Below are positions 10,084-21,273 of a stretch of DNA of 64,000 nucleotides, piece by piece; position 1 is the first letter of the stretch; every line of letters starts with the position of its first letter. The translations under genes and the position numbers were made by a program. The notes under the pieces were generated by a model. It was not told where the DNA came from and made no database searches. It saw only the letters and a list, made by a program, of their open reading frames with translations. The stretch comes from Pilasporangium apinafurcum (Eukaryota > Oomycota > Peronosporomycetes > Pythiales > Pythiaceae), in assembly GCA_001600495.1 (NCBI GenBank), contig BCKE01000094.1:1-64000 (forward strand). The letters are read 5' to 3'.

Positions 10084-12236
10084 TTATTTGGCGAAGAAGC
10101 TGGTGATGGACTTCAAACGTTTGGGTGCTTGCGGCTGTGATGCTTTATCTGTGACGTGTGTTGATGAAAATGACGAAGGAGCTTTCCGACGACCTTGGGT
10201 GGTAATGGAGACCACGGAGTTACTACTCGACTGCGCGACCAACGCTAAGATTTTCTTCACACCGGTAGTAATTCCTAATTGCTTCATCTCCTCTGTGTTC
10301 ATCCATCGAATGGACGACAATGACATAGACGCAGACACTGGCGACTGGAGATCCAGATCTTGGCGTGTTGTCGTCATCGCTGGCATGGAGTTAAAATGAA
10401 TATGCTCTATGCCCATATGATGCTTCACATGTGAAAAGATGTGCCGCAGTTCACCAAGATCGCGACGCTGAAGTGACGGTCCAGATGAGTTAGACAATGT
10501 ATCGTTGCCGAATAGTTCCAGCAACCGTGAATGATTGTGTTTCTTCCGTTGTGTAAACGAAGGGATCTTGTCACCATCACTGATCTATAAGTTCAATCAT
10601 AGATAAACTTCATTCAGTGAAAGTACTAATGAGCGTCAATCAAATAAGAGCGGCACCTTGCTATGGATAAATTCCCATTGTCCAGAAAGCAAGCCTCCCT
10701 CCGGCCGTTTAGACATCAAGAATTTCCAAGATGGAGAGACTTCTCCTGGTTTCAGAGCCTTGCTCCTGCTCATTGTGTCTCCATCTTCTTGATACGATAT
10801 GACAGAGACACAAATCACTTCATTTTTTGATTCATTCTTTGTCGCTTTGAGAGGATATTTTGTAACCTAGAAATAAGTAATTAGTGAGCGACACAAAATA
10901 ATGTCAAAGAAAAAAATGCGATAATGAACCTCTTTTTGAGTTTCGTCCCATTCAAGTGAACGGTCTGTATCGCATATCGTGCAGTTTGAGTGCTCGGATA
11001 TATGACTTGCGGTTTCTCTTTTCTTTCCAGTATTAGCTTCTTCATACGCCATGCAAGAAGCCTTCACAGGACACTGATTACATTGAGGATTCTACAATGA
11101 GGAAAAATCAGTCACGTTTTCGTCCATACATATAGTAGCCATCATCGAACGAACCTGAACGCTGCAGACAGTGGCTCCAAGCTCCATCAATGCTTGATTC
11201 AGCGCACCAGGACGGTCACAATCTCCCACCATTTCTGTAGCAGATTTCCTGTGGCAAAGAAAATTTATATCAGTCCACGAACTTGAGAGCATACAAGCTG
11301 TAGCTGGCATACCAAGAGAACTTGATGAGCTCTTTATTCTTTGGATCGGCTCCAACAGCACGAAGTCTCGCGACAACACGAATGACATTTCCGTCCACGA
11401 GCGGCTCCTTGTTCCCAAATGCAATGGAAGAAATAGCTCCAGCAGTGTAGGGACCGATGCCCGGAATCGTTCGTAGTTGGTCAATTGTAGATGGAAGTTG
11501 ACCATTGAAATGCTCCATGACGTATTTTGCTCCAGCATGGAGCATACGAGCTCGACGGTAATACCCAAGTCCAGCCCACAGCGCATTAACATCCTATGAG
11601 AAGTAGACACATTAGACTTAAATTCTAACGCAAACAAATCGGAAATATTCATACCTCTTCACTTGCATTGGCTAGTGCCTCGACTGTCGGAAACTTTTCC
11701 GTCCATCGCAAAAAGTATTCCACAACTGTATCAACACGCGTCTGTTGCAGCATAATCTCAGACACCCATGTCTCATATGGTGATACTTGTCGAGTGATGA
11801 TTGGCGATGTTTTGGCATCTGCATTGCGTTTATCCACCACTTCCTCGGTTTTAACAGAGCCTGTTGTATTGGCTAGAAATTTGTGTGTCTGAAGATATGC
11901 ATCCATGATCTTAGAAGTCGCCTTTGTGCCTTTCTTCTCCTTGGTCGTGTTCCTCTGTTTTGTGTGTGTTGCAGTGGTTAAATACGGTGGTGGATCGCCA
12001 CGCCATGGCAATTTCCGGCGGTGCTCATCGTACCACTCGAGTAAATTCATCCGAATGTCGCGCAATTCCTTTAAATCAAAGGCATGAATGGACTCATCAT
12101 GCTGGGCGCCACTTTGTATATTATTCGGTGTAGCTGGTTTGATTATGTCTTCAATATCTGGCTCCACATCGCAATCGTTCATTTCCTTCTTCACCATCAC
12201 TGCCTTCTTCAGCGTCCTTCCTTTCCTTGGTGGCAT
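10084..12236 (-). CDS. MUTYH: A/G-specific adenine DNA glycosylase (MutY homologue)
   Basis: The enzyme removes adenine paired with 8-oxoguanine. Starting at the ATG at 12236, a basic N-terminus leads into RKLPWRG and then [20 protein letters not shown], which carries the catalytic Glu. A second exon has the helix-hairpin-helix [12 protein letters not shown] and the catalytic Asp in VDGNVIRV. The iron-sulfur loop is intact: C-x6-C-x2-C-x5-C spelled [17 protein letters not shown] across an intron. The last exon is the NUDIX-like 8-oxoG recognition domain, and the protein ends [12 protein letters not shown], resembling a PCNA-binding (PIP) box. There is a low-complexity insertion of about 60 residues between PWRG and YETWVSE. 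At least five introns. A Fanzor element begins only 75 bp upstream of the start codon. Confidence 0.9.
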
Positions 12237-12757
12237 TTTATCAAAAGAGTGATTGTCAAATTACCCGCCAAAATTAGTTACACTATAATACCGCATACCA
12301 CATTTTTTAGCCTTTATCCCCCACTTGTAGAACACATTGTAGAAATGATGTAGGGAATAAAGATTAAAACTAAGATTGTTTTGAGAGTAGACTTGAGGAT
12401 TCATTGGATGGAGAGATTCCTTAGTGGCTCTTGCTGCGTGCACAATCGTCTTGAAAGGCTATGTTGACGATCAATCGCATTTCCAGAAAAATGAAATTAT
12501 ACACCTTGGGTGGAGAAAAAAGATATATGGAGTTAGAAAACTCAACTCTTGAATGAATCGTTTCCGGCTTCTCAATAGCGAAGCGTATTGAATTCAAGTA
12601 TTTACCACCTCACATTCTAGCAGCCATCTATTGAGTGTTGCTTCAATATCATTTGCTAAGATAGAAAGAACTGCAGCTTTGAGAAACAGCATAATCAAAG
12701 GCACCGAAAAAATCAAACCAACTACGAGGCGTTCCTGTTTTTGAACAGTGTGATAAA

Positions 12758-13759
12758 ATGGCATCAACGAACGACGGTATTAAAGAGAACATTACTAAAA
12801 AGCGGAGAGTCCGCCCGGGTTTTGCGGAATGGAAAGTTCGACAAAAGCAAAGCGTATACACCACTGTGAAGACTAGATGGCGAAAGTTTTGCAAAGACAA
12901 AAGAATGGTGGAAAAGATTGATGAGGCTGTGCGACTTTGTTCAAGAATAGCATGTGAAGCATCTATGCTGGCATCCGTCCATGTTCTGCGATTATTGGAA
13001 GCTGGTGAAGAACTTCCTCCATTGGATAATGACTTTTTCAATCGATGCTCATCTACAATAGCCAACTTGGCCGGCAACGGAGAGATTCATTCTGACTTGG
13101 AGACCAGTCTAGATCTTTACAGAACCCAACACCCTTCAGTTTATGAACCGACAGAGAAGAAATCCTATATGAGTCAGATGTTGGTTATGATCGCTCAGCT
13201 CGCAAGGCAGAGTTTTCAAGTCAGCAACCGATTGACGTTCTGCTCCCGATTGTGTAAGTGGATGCGCCTGCAGATACGTCTTCACAACAGTGACTATTTT
13301 GAAAAGCACCAAGACAAGATAATCAAGAATGTTGTTTCACTGCTGGTCCGTGCAAGCGCCCAAACTCAGCATCGCTTATTCGGTCAGATGCTCGCGTATG
13401 GAAACGCAAGTTTCACAAGCTCAGCTAAAGGCAACATTAATGCTCTCATAATGACCCTAGGGAAGAAAATTGGTTCCAGATGTCGTGTTGTTGATGTGGA
13501 CGAGTTCAGGACGAGCATGCTGTGTTGTGCTTGTCACAAGAAGATGAAGGGATTCGTCCTTGACGAAAGGATTGTCAGTGACAGTCTTTATGGTGTGCGA
13601 CACTGTAAAAATAGTGAATACCATCGCACATTGTGGGACCGTGACATCAACGCCGCAATAAACATTTTGAGACTATTCATCGACGAAGTGATGAAAAAGA
13701 GGAGACTTAAGACGTTCACGAGGAAAGAGAATGAATTGGTATTTGAAATCAAAAAGTGA
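12758..13759 (+). CDS. Internally shortened Fanzor (TnpB-like) protein, copy 1
   Basis: Fanzors are eukaryotic TnpB relatives that cut DNA guided by an RNA made from the element's own end. This 333-residue protein has a basic N-terminus, a helical region with ASMLASVHVLRLLE (about residues 68-81), and a C-terminal module: VDEFRTS (about 248-254), a zinc finger starting CCACHKKM, an HCKN half-finger and finally DRDINAAINI (RuvC-III, about 297-306). Full Fanzors are usually 400-700 residues or more, and here no RuvC-I (D-x-G type) motif is visible: the helical domain runs directly into AYGNASF and the C-terminal block. It is therefore probably nuclease-dead. The last zinc-finger Cys, present in copy 2 as SECH, is Tyr here (SEYH). 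The frame is otherwise open. Family assignment rests on motif order. Confidence 0.75.
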   Translation: MASTNDGIKENITKKRRVRPGFAEWKVRQKQSVYTTVKTRWRKFCKDKRMVEKIDEAVRLCSRIACEASMLASVHVLRLLEAGEELPPLDNDFFNRCSSTIANLAGNGEIHSDLETSLDLYRTQHPSVYEPTEKKSYMSQMLVMIAQLARQSFQVSNRLTFCSRLCKWMRLQIRLHNSDYFEKHQDKIIKNVVSLLVRASAQTQHRLFGQMLAYGNASFTSSAKGNINALIMTLGKKIGSRCRVVDVDEFRTSMLCCACHKKMKGFVLDERIVSDSLYGVRHCKNSEYHRTLWDRDINAAINILRLFIDEVMKKRRLKTFTRKENELVFEIKK

Positions 13760-13843
13760 GGTGATAAACGATCTCACTGCTATGATTCCGGAAACGGATG
13801 AGTGTAGCTTTTATTCTTCAGGTGTTCTCTACCACGCGTGGTA
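13755..13843 (+). ncRNA. Putative structured 3' RNA (omegaRNA-like scaffold) of Fanzor copy 1
   Basis: Three hairpins follow one another from the stop codon onward. The first pairs AGTGAG (13755-13760, overlapping the TGA stop) with CTCACT (13773-13778). The second is TCCG-GAAA-CGGA (13787-13798), a GNRA tetraloop hairpin. The third is the palindrome TACCACGCGTGGTA at 13830-13843. All three positions are kept in the other copies. In TnpB/Fanzor systems the guide RNA scaffold comes from this end of the element, so the placement fits, but expression and function are inference. Confidence 0.35.
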
Positions 13844-13860
13844 CAAGTGGGGGATAAAGG

Positions 13861-13942
13861 TTATTACAAAGAGCACCGAGAATGCCACCCTGCTGCCATC
13901 ACATAAATCCTACTGTGACACTCTCGATGTCCTTGGTAATAA
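13861..13942. mobile_element. 82-bp MITE of the TTATTACC...GTGACATT family
   Basis: The left end TTATTACAAAGAGCACCGAG and the right end TCGATGTCCTTGGTAATAA are inverted repeats of each other. They match the ends of the IS630/Tc1-like element at 53788-54752. Only about 25 bp lie between the repeats, so it is a minimal non-autonomous derivative. It begins at the base directly after the right end of the Fanzor element. Confidence 0.75.
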
Positions 13943-14121
13943 TACGGAGACACGATACGAAAAAGCTCGGATGTTGATTGTGTAGTAATGAGAAACGAGC
14001 GATAGTTTACGACAACGCTGCATCCTGCGTACACACTCTTGAAATTCATTCATAGCGCGATGGTATTGGAGATGACCAATCCAAACGTGCAAGTATACAA
14101 GCGACAGCCGATGCTGATAAT

Positions 14122-14559
14122 TTAGGAATAGAAGAGATCATCAAAGGGAATGCCAAGCCCTCAGCCACCTCCGTACAACCCAGCACCATAAGCCTTCCAG
14201 TAACCGAGTGGGTAACCCCATCCTTCCCAGTCACCGCAAGTATATCCGAAGCGGTATGGTCCAAATCCACCCCAGTCTCCCCAACCTCCTCACCATTCCT
14301 TCTTGTCATCAGATTGCGCACTGCGAAGATCCACTTCTTTCTTGTCGGTTTGTTGTTGTGGTGGTGCTTCTGGGATATACTCAGCAGTATTAGTGAGCGT
14401 GACTCTCTTGGGAAGTTCAAGTCCCTTGACCGCTTATAGCGCTTCCTGTGATGAGATGACGGATGATGGATTGGATAGAGCAGCAACGTCATCAGTGACT
14501 CCAGCATTGGTGGATGCCACACCAGTAGTGATAGCGACAACGAAGGTAACGAAATTCAT
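14122..14559 (-). pseudogene. Decayed small secreted Gly/Trp/Tyr-rich protein gene
   Basis: From the ATG at 14559 the frame reads MNFVTFVVAITTGVASTNAG, a convincing signal peptide, then an acidic Ser/Asp-rich stretch, a KKEVDLRSAQSDDKKEW segment and a tail rich in Gly, Trp and Tyr (GGWGDWGGFGPYRFGY). Three in-frame stops break it: a TAA after SSQEAL, a TGA after DDKKEW and a TGA after YGGG. It resembles the glycine-rich cell-wall or secreted proteins common in oomycetes, but no family is claimed. The continuous frame across stops argues for a recently lost gene. It could also be read as two short peptides. Confidence 0.55.
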
Positions 14560-14849
14560 GGTGTTGCTGTGGCTTGTGAAGTTGGAAACAAGTAGCGTTG
14601 TGTTGGTTTAGAGAGCAGTGGTGGTCGGTGGATTGTTGTGAAAGTCTGTCACTGTCACTGTCACTGGGGGTTATGATTAGGACGTTTCTAGGCAAGAATG
14701 CGTAGTGCATTTCGTTGATTTGGAAGCGATGACTGCTAGTTGTTGTACTTGTGTGTGATTGACGGATGTCGAATGTCGGATGTTATGTTACATCTTGGAT
14801 ACCGGATGACATCAAGTTGATTGTTGTTTCTGTGTTGAACGGTGATGGC

Positions 14850-15807
14850 GATGGCGTCCGTCATGCATTCGGTCGCGTCTGTTTTCGTTTCATCCCATTC
14901 GAGTGGTAGAAGTAAGGCAGCTGTGGTGATAGTGTTTTTGGTCGAAGGTCGATATGTGATAGGTGGCTCGTCTTGGTTGTTGTTGGAGAATTGAATGTTT
15001 TAATGATGAATGAAGACGGTGGCGGTTCGAATACTAGACATTGATTATTCTAGACACTACTACATCTTTTTTTTGTGTTGGTAAAAAGTATTTGCTGTAG
15101 GAAATGTAACTAAACAGTTTTCACATTTCTTTGAACATAAATTCAATTCTCTACGCCGCGCCTTATACTTATCTCGATTCTTGTTTCCATTGCAATAATG
15201 CATATGATTGTTGATGGTAATATGAAGTAAGAGTTGACAGAGATACGAACATGTATCTTGTCCTTTGAAGTAAGACTTGGCGAAGATACAAAAAGTAAAG
15301 CTATTATTTAATACGGAGGGCATCGAGAATGTCACCCTTATCCACAAAAATATATAGTCATGAGATCAATTGCTGAACGACAAATTTATTTTCGTCTTCG
15401 GACCCAAGGGTTCACTATCAACAAGATCGCTGAGATTCTTGATATCTGCAAACACCTGACGTACATTAGATGACCTCAAACAATGCATTCACATCATCTA
15501 TTTGCAAGAAAATGTTTTCACAAATACTCGCAATTTAGCGAATTTGGTCTTCTGTAATGGACCAGTAAGCATACAATAGAATTTCATCATTCTCCAATCT
15601 ACCGCTACGGAAAGCATGATGCCGTCACGCGGAGCAAAGCGTACGGACCCGCCAGACAAGAAGAAGATCCTCAGAGTTTTGTAGAGCTAGAACATAGGAC
15701 AAAAAAATAAGTGTCGCCTTAATGCCATAGGTTGCTAGGCGATAGCTGGACTCCATTGGAGTCTCCAGTATTATTACCTAGGGTGACATTTTCGTTGCCC
15801 TTGGTAA
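14850..15807 (+). repeat. 958-bp segment, inverted duplicate of 42131-43088 (arm A)
   Basis: This stretch is, by eye, identical base for base to the reverse complement of 42131-43088. Its right edge coincides with the TTGGTAATAA end of a transposon terminal repeat, and its left edge matches the point where the other arm runs into unresolved bases. Because the arms contain an identical 95-codon open frame with no recognisable protein, that frame is not annotated as a gene. Confidence 0.85.
15308..15807 (+). mobile_element. Internally deleted IS630/Tc1-like element
   Basis: The ends TTAATACGGAGGGCATCGAG and TCGTTGCCCTTGGTAATAA match the terminal repeats of the longer element at 53788-54752. 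Inside, from 15358, it keeps the start of the same transposase (ERQIYFRLRTQGF, then INKIAEILDI, a helix-turn-helix), then loses the frame. About 500 bp, non-autonomous. A second terminal-repeat copy lies inside its right end (TATTATTACC at about 15770). Confidence 0.7.
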
Positions 15808-16040
15808 TAATCATCTATTATCTGCGAGTAATAACGATCAAAGTGATTGAGGAACATTATTGGAAAAAAAGGAAAAGCTAAAAATACAGTGCAACGGCAA
15901 GTCAGTAACATAGTATGAGCCAATCAAAAACATGTACAATGAAATTCAATATTTTTATTGGTAGAAATTTTTTAGTAGTGTAGAATTTTGGTTTTTGAAC
16001 AGTTTCCTTCCATTTTCATACAACGACAAGGGAAAAAAGG

Positions 16041-16804
16041 ATGCAGCGCATGGCGGTGTTGTCCCATGTGAAGGCGACTTCGGTCCCTCCTCGCGCGTCC
16101 ACGCCCGGTCGACGAGTTCCATGGCTTGGGGGAAAGATATCTTCTAACAAAGATGAGGCGATACGGAAATTCTACGAACGCAAGATGCTCTCAGGCGCGC
16201 AACTGACCGAGACACAGCTTCAGGCAATGCAGGCAGCATGTGAGTGCGGTTTTGTTTCATTCTAAGTGGACAGAAGGAGGAATTTTGGCGATTAAATCCA
16301 CTGACTGTGTTTCTTCTAGTGGATCTTCAAAGTAGTAGCAACGAAGGTGCACAACGATCTCAAAACAATCATTCTCATGTACGACAACTTGAGGTTGTAT
16401 GGGAAAAACAAGTGTCACTCAAAGGAGTTTTCTCACATTTGTTTTCCAATTATTTTACTGCATTGGATTTGCGTCTGTTTTAGATGACGAAGGTACAGAA
16501 GAACCCGAAAAAAATTCATGCGACCCATCGACCTCACGCCAAAGTCCAAGCGCGAACAAATAAAACACTTGTTATCAATGGACGTGTGATTGGCCCCAAG
16601 GTAATAGGCAAATCCGATACAACGAAAAGCCAATCGACACGGGCACCACAACGCCCAGCAAAACTCATGAAGGGAGTACCGAAACGGTCATCCACTTCGC
16701 GATCTTCGTCACCAGTTTCCAGCCTAGGGATTGAAGATCAATTGGCACTGCCACTGGATGCTTTGGTTAACAACAAGAGCTACAAACGTGGATCGAAGAA
16801 GTGA
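16041..16804 (+). CDS. Uncharacterised basic protein
   Basis: Three exons are inferred: 16041 to about 16241, about 16321 to 16393 (or 16411), and 16484-16804. The donors GTGAGT and acceptors TTCTAG and TTTTAG keep one frame. Exon 1 holds VPWLGGKISSNKDEAIRKFY and a helical region rich in Gln. The last exon is strongly basic, with RPAKLMKGVPKRSS, a Ser-rich stretch and a KSYKRGSKK end. No known domain is recognised. Two start codons (16041 and 16050) are in frame and either may be used. Its 3' end lies 150 bp from the RADA stop on the opposite strand. Confidence 0.6.
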
Positions 16805-16954
16805 AGATGAGAAAATATTGTTTTGCCTTTTCAGTGGAGACGGTGGTGATGAATAGAAGCAACATGCACACGAAGCAAATAGCAGCATGGCAGGATCACC
16901 ATCGCCGTCATTTCACCTGGCCGATTGGCATCTGTTCTGATAAATATATATGTA

Positions 16955-18900
16955 TTACGCATCGCTCTCGAATTCTGAGGCGTCCACATCCGTCACATCA
17001 GGCTCCACTTGCAATGCAATCTTCAGTGCTTCCAGGACCGTCGAGGCTTCAATGATCGTGAGATGGTCGGCAAATTTGTTACTCAACGCTTTCTTTGTTT
17101 CTTGACAATGCACTTTCGGAATCACGCAAATCTCTACACCAATCTTCTGGGCTGCACTTAGCCGCAACTCGAGCATTTTCACCGGCCGCAAATGGCCGGA
17201 AAGTGCGATCTCACCCAAGAAAATGGAACGTTTTAGCACGGGTCGGTTCAAGACGGAGCTCGCCAAAGCTACAGCAAGTGCGAGGTCAGCAGCAGGCTCT
17301 TGAATGGTGTATCCCTCAGCAATGTTCACAAAGATACTCTGATTGTGGAAGGACACTTTCGCGCGCTTCTCCATCACCGCAAACAACAGTTGTAGTTTGT
17401 CAAAGGACACACCAACACCGCGGACGCGAGAGAAGGAGGCACCGCCTCGTGCATCCACATTGAAGTGCGACTTATTTGCCAGTGCCTGGATCTCTAGTGG
17501 GATAGGACGGGATCCTTCCATGGCAATCGTGATGGACGCTCCGTCCAATGTGGCTACATCTTCTTTATTCGCATCTTCGTATTCATTACCATCATCATGA
17601 CTTGCGTGAGGGGTGTTTATGGACGATACAAATGCAAGGAGAGGATTGACTAGCGGTTGCAACCCTGTGTCTGTCATATTAAAGACTCCAACCTCGCTCG
17701 TATTCCCAAAACGGTTCTTCTGGCAGCGCAGAAACCGACGAGCACTTTGAGGATCACCCTCTAGCTGTACCACTGTATCCACAATGTGCTCAAGTACTTT
17801 TGGTCCAGCAATATCGCCGCTTTTTGTGACATGACCAATCAGGATCACAGGCACATTGTGCTGTTTCGCTAGGCGCAGTAGCCGTAGTGTGCACTCCTTG
17901 ACCTGATTGACAGTGCCAGCTGCAGAAGGAATCTCTTCGGCGTAGATCGTTTGAATGGAATCCACTACCACTGCATCAAATGATGGTCGCTGAAGTTCTT
18001 GTTTGTAACGATAGTCTCGATTTGCTCCGTGCATCATTCGAAGGATAGCATCGATGTTTGTCTGGCTAGCAACAAAAAGTCCATCACTGACAGATCCAAG
18101 CCGCCCTGCTCTCATTTTCACTTGCATCGCGCTTTCTTCTCCAGACACATATAGAACCTGACGAGGTGGCTGCGACGGATTCACGTCAGCAGCCAGCATA
18201 TTGGCGATTTGGAGCGCCAACTACAGCAAATAATAGGTTAATAATGTCGTTATACATAGGCTGAATAGCATGATTAAGACAACTAAAGGTATTAGAGTGC
18301 GTGCTTGTTGCCTACCGTACTCTTCCCCACGCCTGGATTGCCTGCCACGAGTGTTAACGATCCAGCAACTAGTCCTCCACCAAAGACCCAGTTCTAGATA
18401 GTCAGTACATCAGAGCCAGTCGACAGGGGTATTATTTGTGAATGCAGTTTGTTCATCATAATTTACAACACAATTCATACCAATTCTCGTTCAGGAAGCG
18501 CAATTCGCTCAGTAAATGTATCCACTTCGACTTCGTTCATACGCTGGACCATATTGAGAGCGTCGCTATTCCTGTCGTCATTGCTCCACGCCACATGTTG
18601 ATGCGAGTTTAACTGATGTTTATGTTTCTGCACCGCTTTGCCAAATATATTTGCTGCATTTGCTTGTTGGTACAGTGCTGAGGCAGGCTTTGCTGGCCCA
18701 ATCATCCCCCACACTGAGCATGAAGTGCACTGCCCCTGCCATTTCACGTACGTTTGGCCGCAATCTGCACACTGATAGCCGCCTGAAGAGCTAGCAAATC
18801 TTCTCAATCCATGTGTAGATGTAAATATGCATGTACGCAGAACCTGCGGGTGCATATTCCGTGCATGGCGCGCTGCCGTAGCGATTTGTTGCAGCAACAT
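16955..18900 (-). CDS. RADA: RadA/Sms-type DNA repair ATPase, organellar
   Basis: RadA is a RecA-related branch-migration helicase acting in homologous recombination. From the ATG at 18900 the protein opens MLLQQIATAARHARN, a likely mitochondrial targeting sequence. Next come the N-terminal zinc finger (CADCG...C-x2-C, with YVKWQGQC), a separate short exon (about 18316-18393) carrying Walker A as GNPGVGKST, and a long last exon with Walker B VVVDSIQTI, the RadA-specific KNRFG motif (RCQKNRFGNTSEVG) and a C-terminal Lon-protease-like domain (GEIALSGHLRPV). Two introns. An in-frame GTG 36 bp upstream is unlikely as start. The bacterial-type architecture in a nuclear gene suggests organellar ancestry. 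Confidence 0.9.
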
Positions 18901-19144
18901 GACGCAGCAGGTCAAAGAATGACGACCATCATTCACATCACTTAAGCTTTTATTCGGATAAAATAGTATTATACCGGATATTTATATACTAAAGTATACC
19001 CTTTCCCGAAAGATGTTGGTTGGTGGCAAATCCAGCCGTAAAATACACGTAAATTACTGCCTCTCTTGGTGGCATTGGTGTTATTTACGATTTCTCTTGT
19101 CATCGTATCTGGTAAAAAGAGCTTCTCCAGTATAAAACGAGTAA

Positions 19145-20597
<1,453 letters not shown>

Positions 20598-21273
20598 CCA
20601 ACCAACAAAGCTTTGTCCGTTCATGTCTGCAAAACTGGTGAATCTCGCTTATTCGAATAGAAATCATTGGCTCTTTTTCTTTTCTGCTTCATTGTCACGT
20701 TTCAAAGACATTCCTTTTTTACTTAATTCCACCATCAACTGATCATTTTGTTTTGCCATCGAGAGTTATAGCTCTCTCCATTTCCAGCAACCGATCCACG
20801 CAGCGAGATATCAAACGGGCAATCCAGCACAGGATGATAACCTCCTGATCAAGCACGCAACCTATTTCTATTCGTGACCGCAATATAAAATGGCAGATGC
20901 TGTCCGTCTCTATGCATGATTCCAAGGTGTGGGGAAAATTGAGGATTTGAGATAACCAGGTTGCTACTCAGCCTCAAATTCAGTCCGATAATCCTCGCTT
21001 TCTCTCTAATTTTTCTTGGGGGACTGCAGCAAACCCTTCAAGATCCAACCAACGGACACTTGCGAAATGGGTTGCAACGTTACTGCTTTTTACAGGAACA
21101 GTCGCGCGTTGCAGTAACAGGAGTATGTGGCACGACGTTCATACCCGAGACGACCCGTTAATTCGTATCTCAAATTGATTGAGAAGGCATACAAAAGAGC
21201 GCAGAGCGAGGCGTCGCCGACATTCACGATCACCATCTTGCATATCCACGAACTAGTTTATGAACGGACGCGA

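Larger units (their letters stand above)
12311..13860 (+). mobile_element. Fanzor-type transposable element, copy 1
   Basis: The unit is defined by comparison with a second copy at 58228-59768 and a partial third at 43909-44134. Its ends are an inverted repeat: CCTTTATCCCCCACTTGTA at 12311 and the reverse complement ending ATAAAGG at 13860. TTA stands beside the ends (TTAG before the left end, TTA after the right), suggesting insertion at TTA, but the duplication is not certain. It holds about 447 bp of leader, one 333-codon reading frame and a 100-bp structured tail. No separate transposase is present. It lies in the upstream region of MUTYH. Confidence 0.75.

Noticed and set aside
12649-13077. 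142-codon frame antisense to the Fanzor gene, present in both copies
   Set aside because: It is the shadow of the sense gene in a nearly identical region; no signal or domain supports it.
15060-15347. 95-codon frame present identically in both inverted arms (also 42591-42878), with a C2H2-like look
   Set aside because: Its first third is simply the translation of a transposon terminal repeat, only one His of a zinc finger is present, and its identity reflects duplication of the DNA, not protein conservation.
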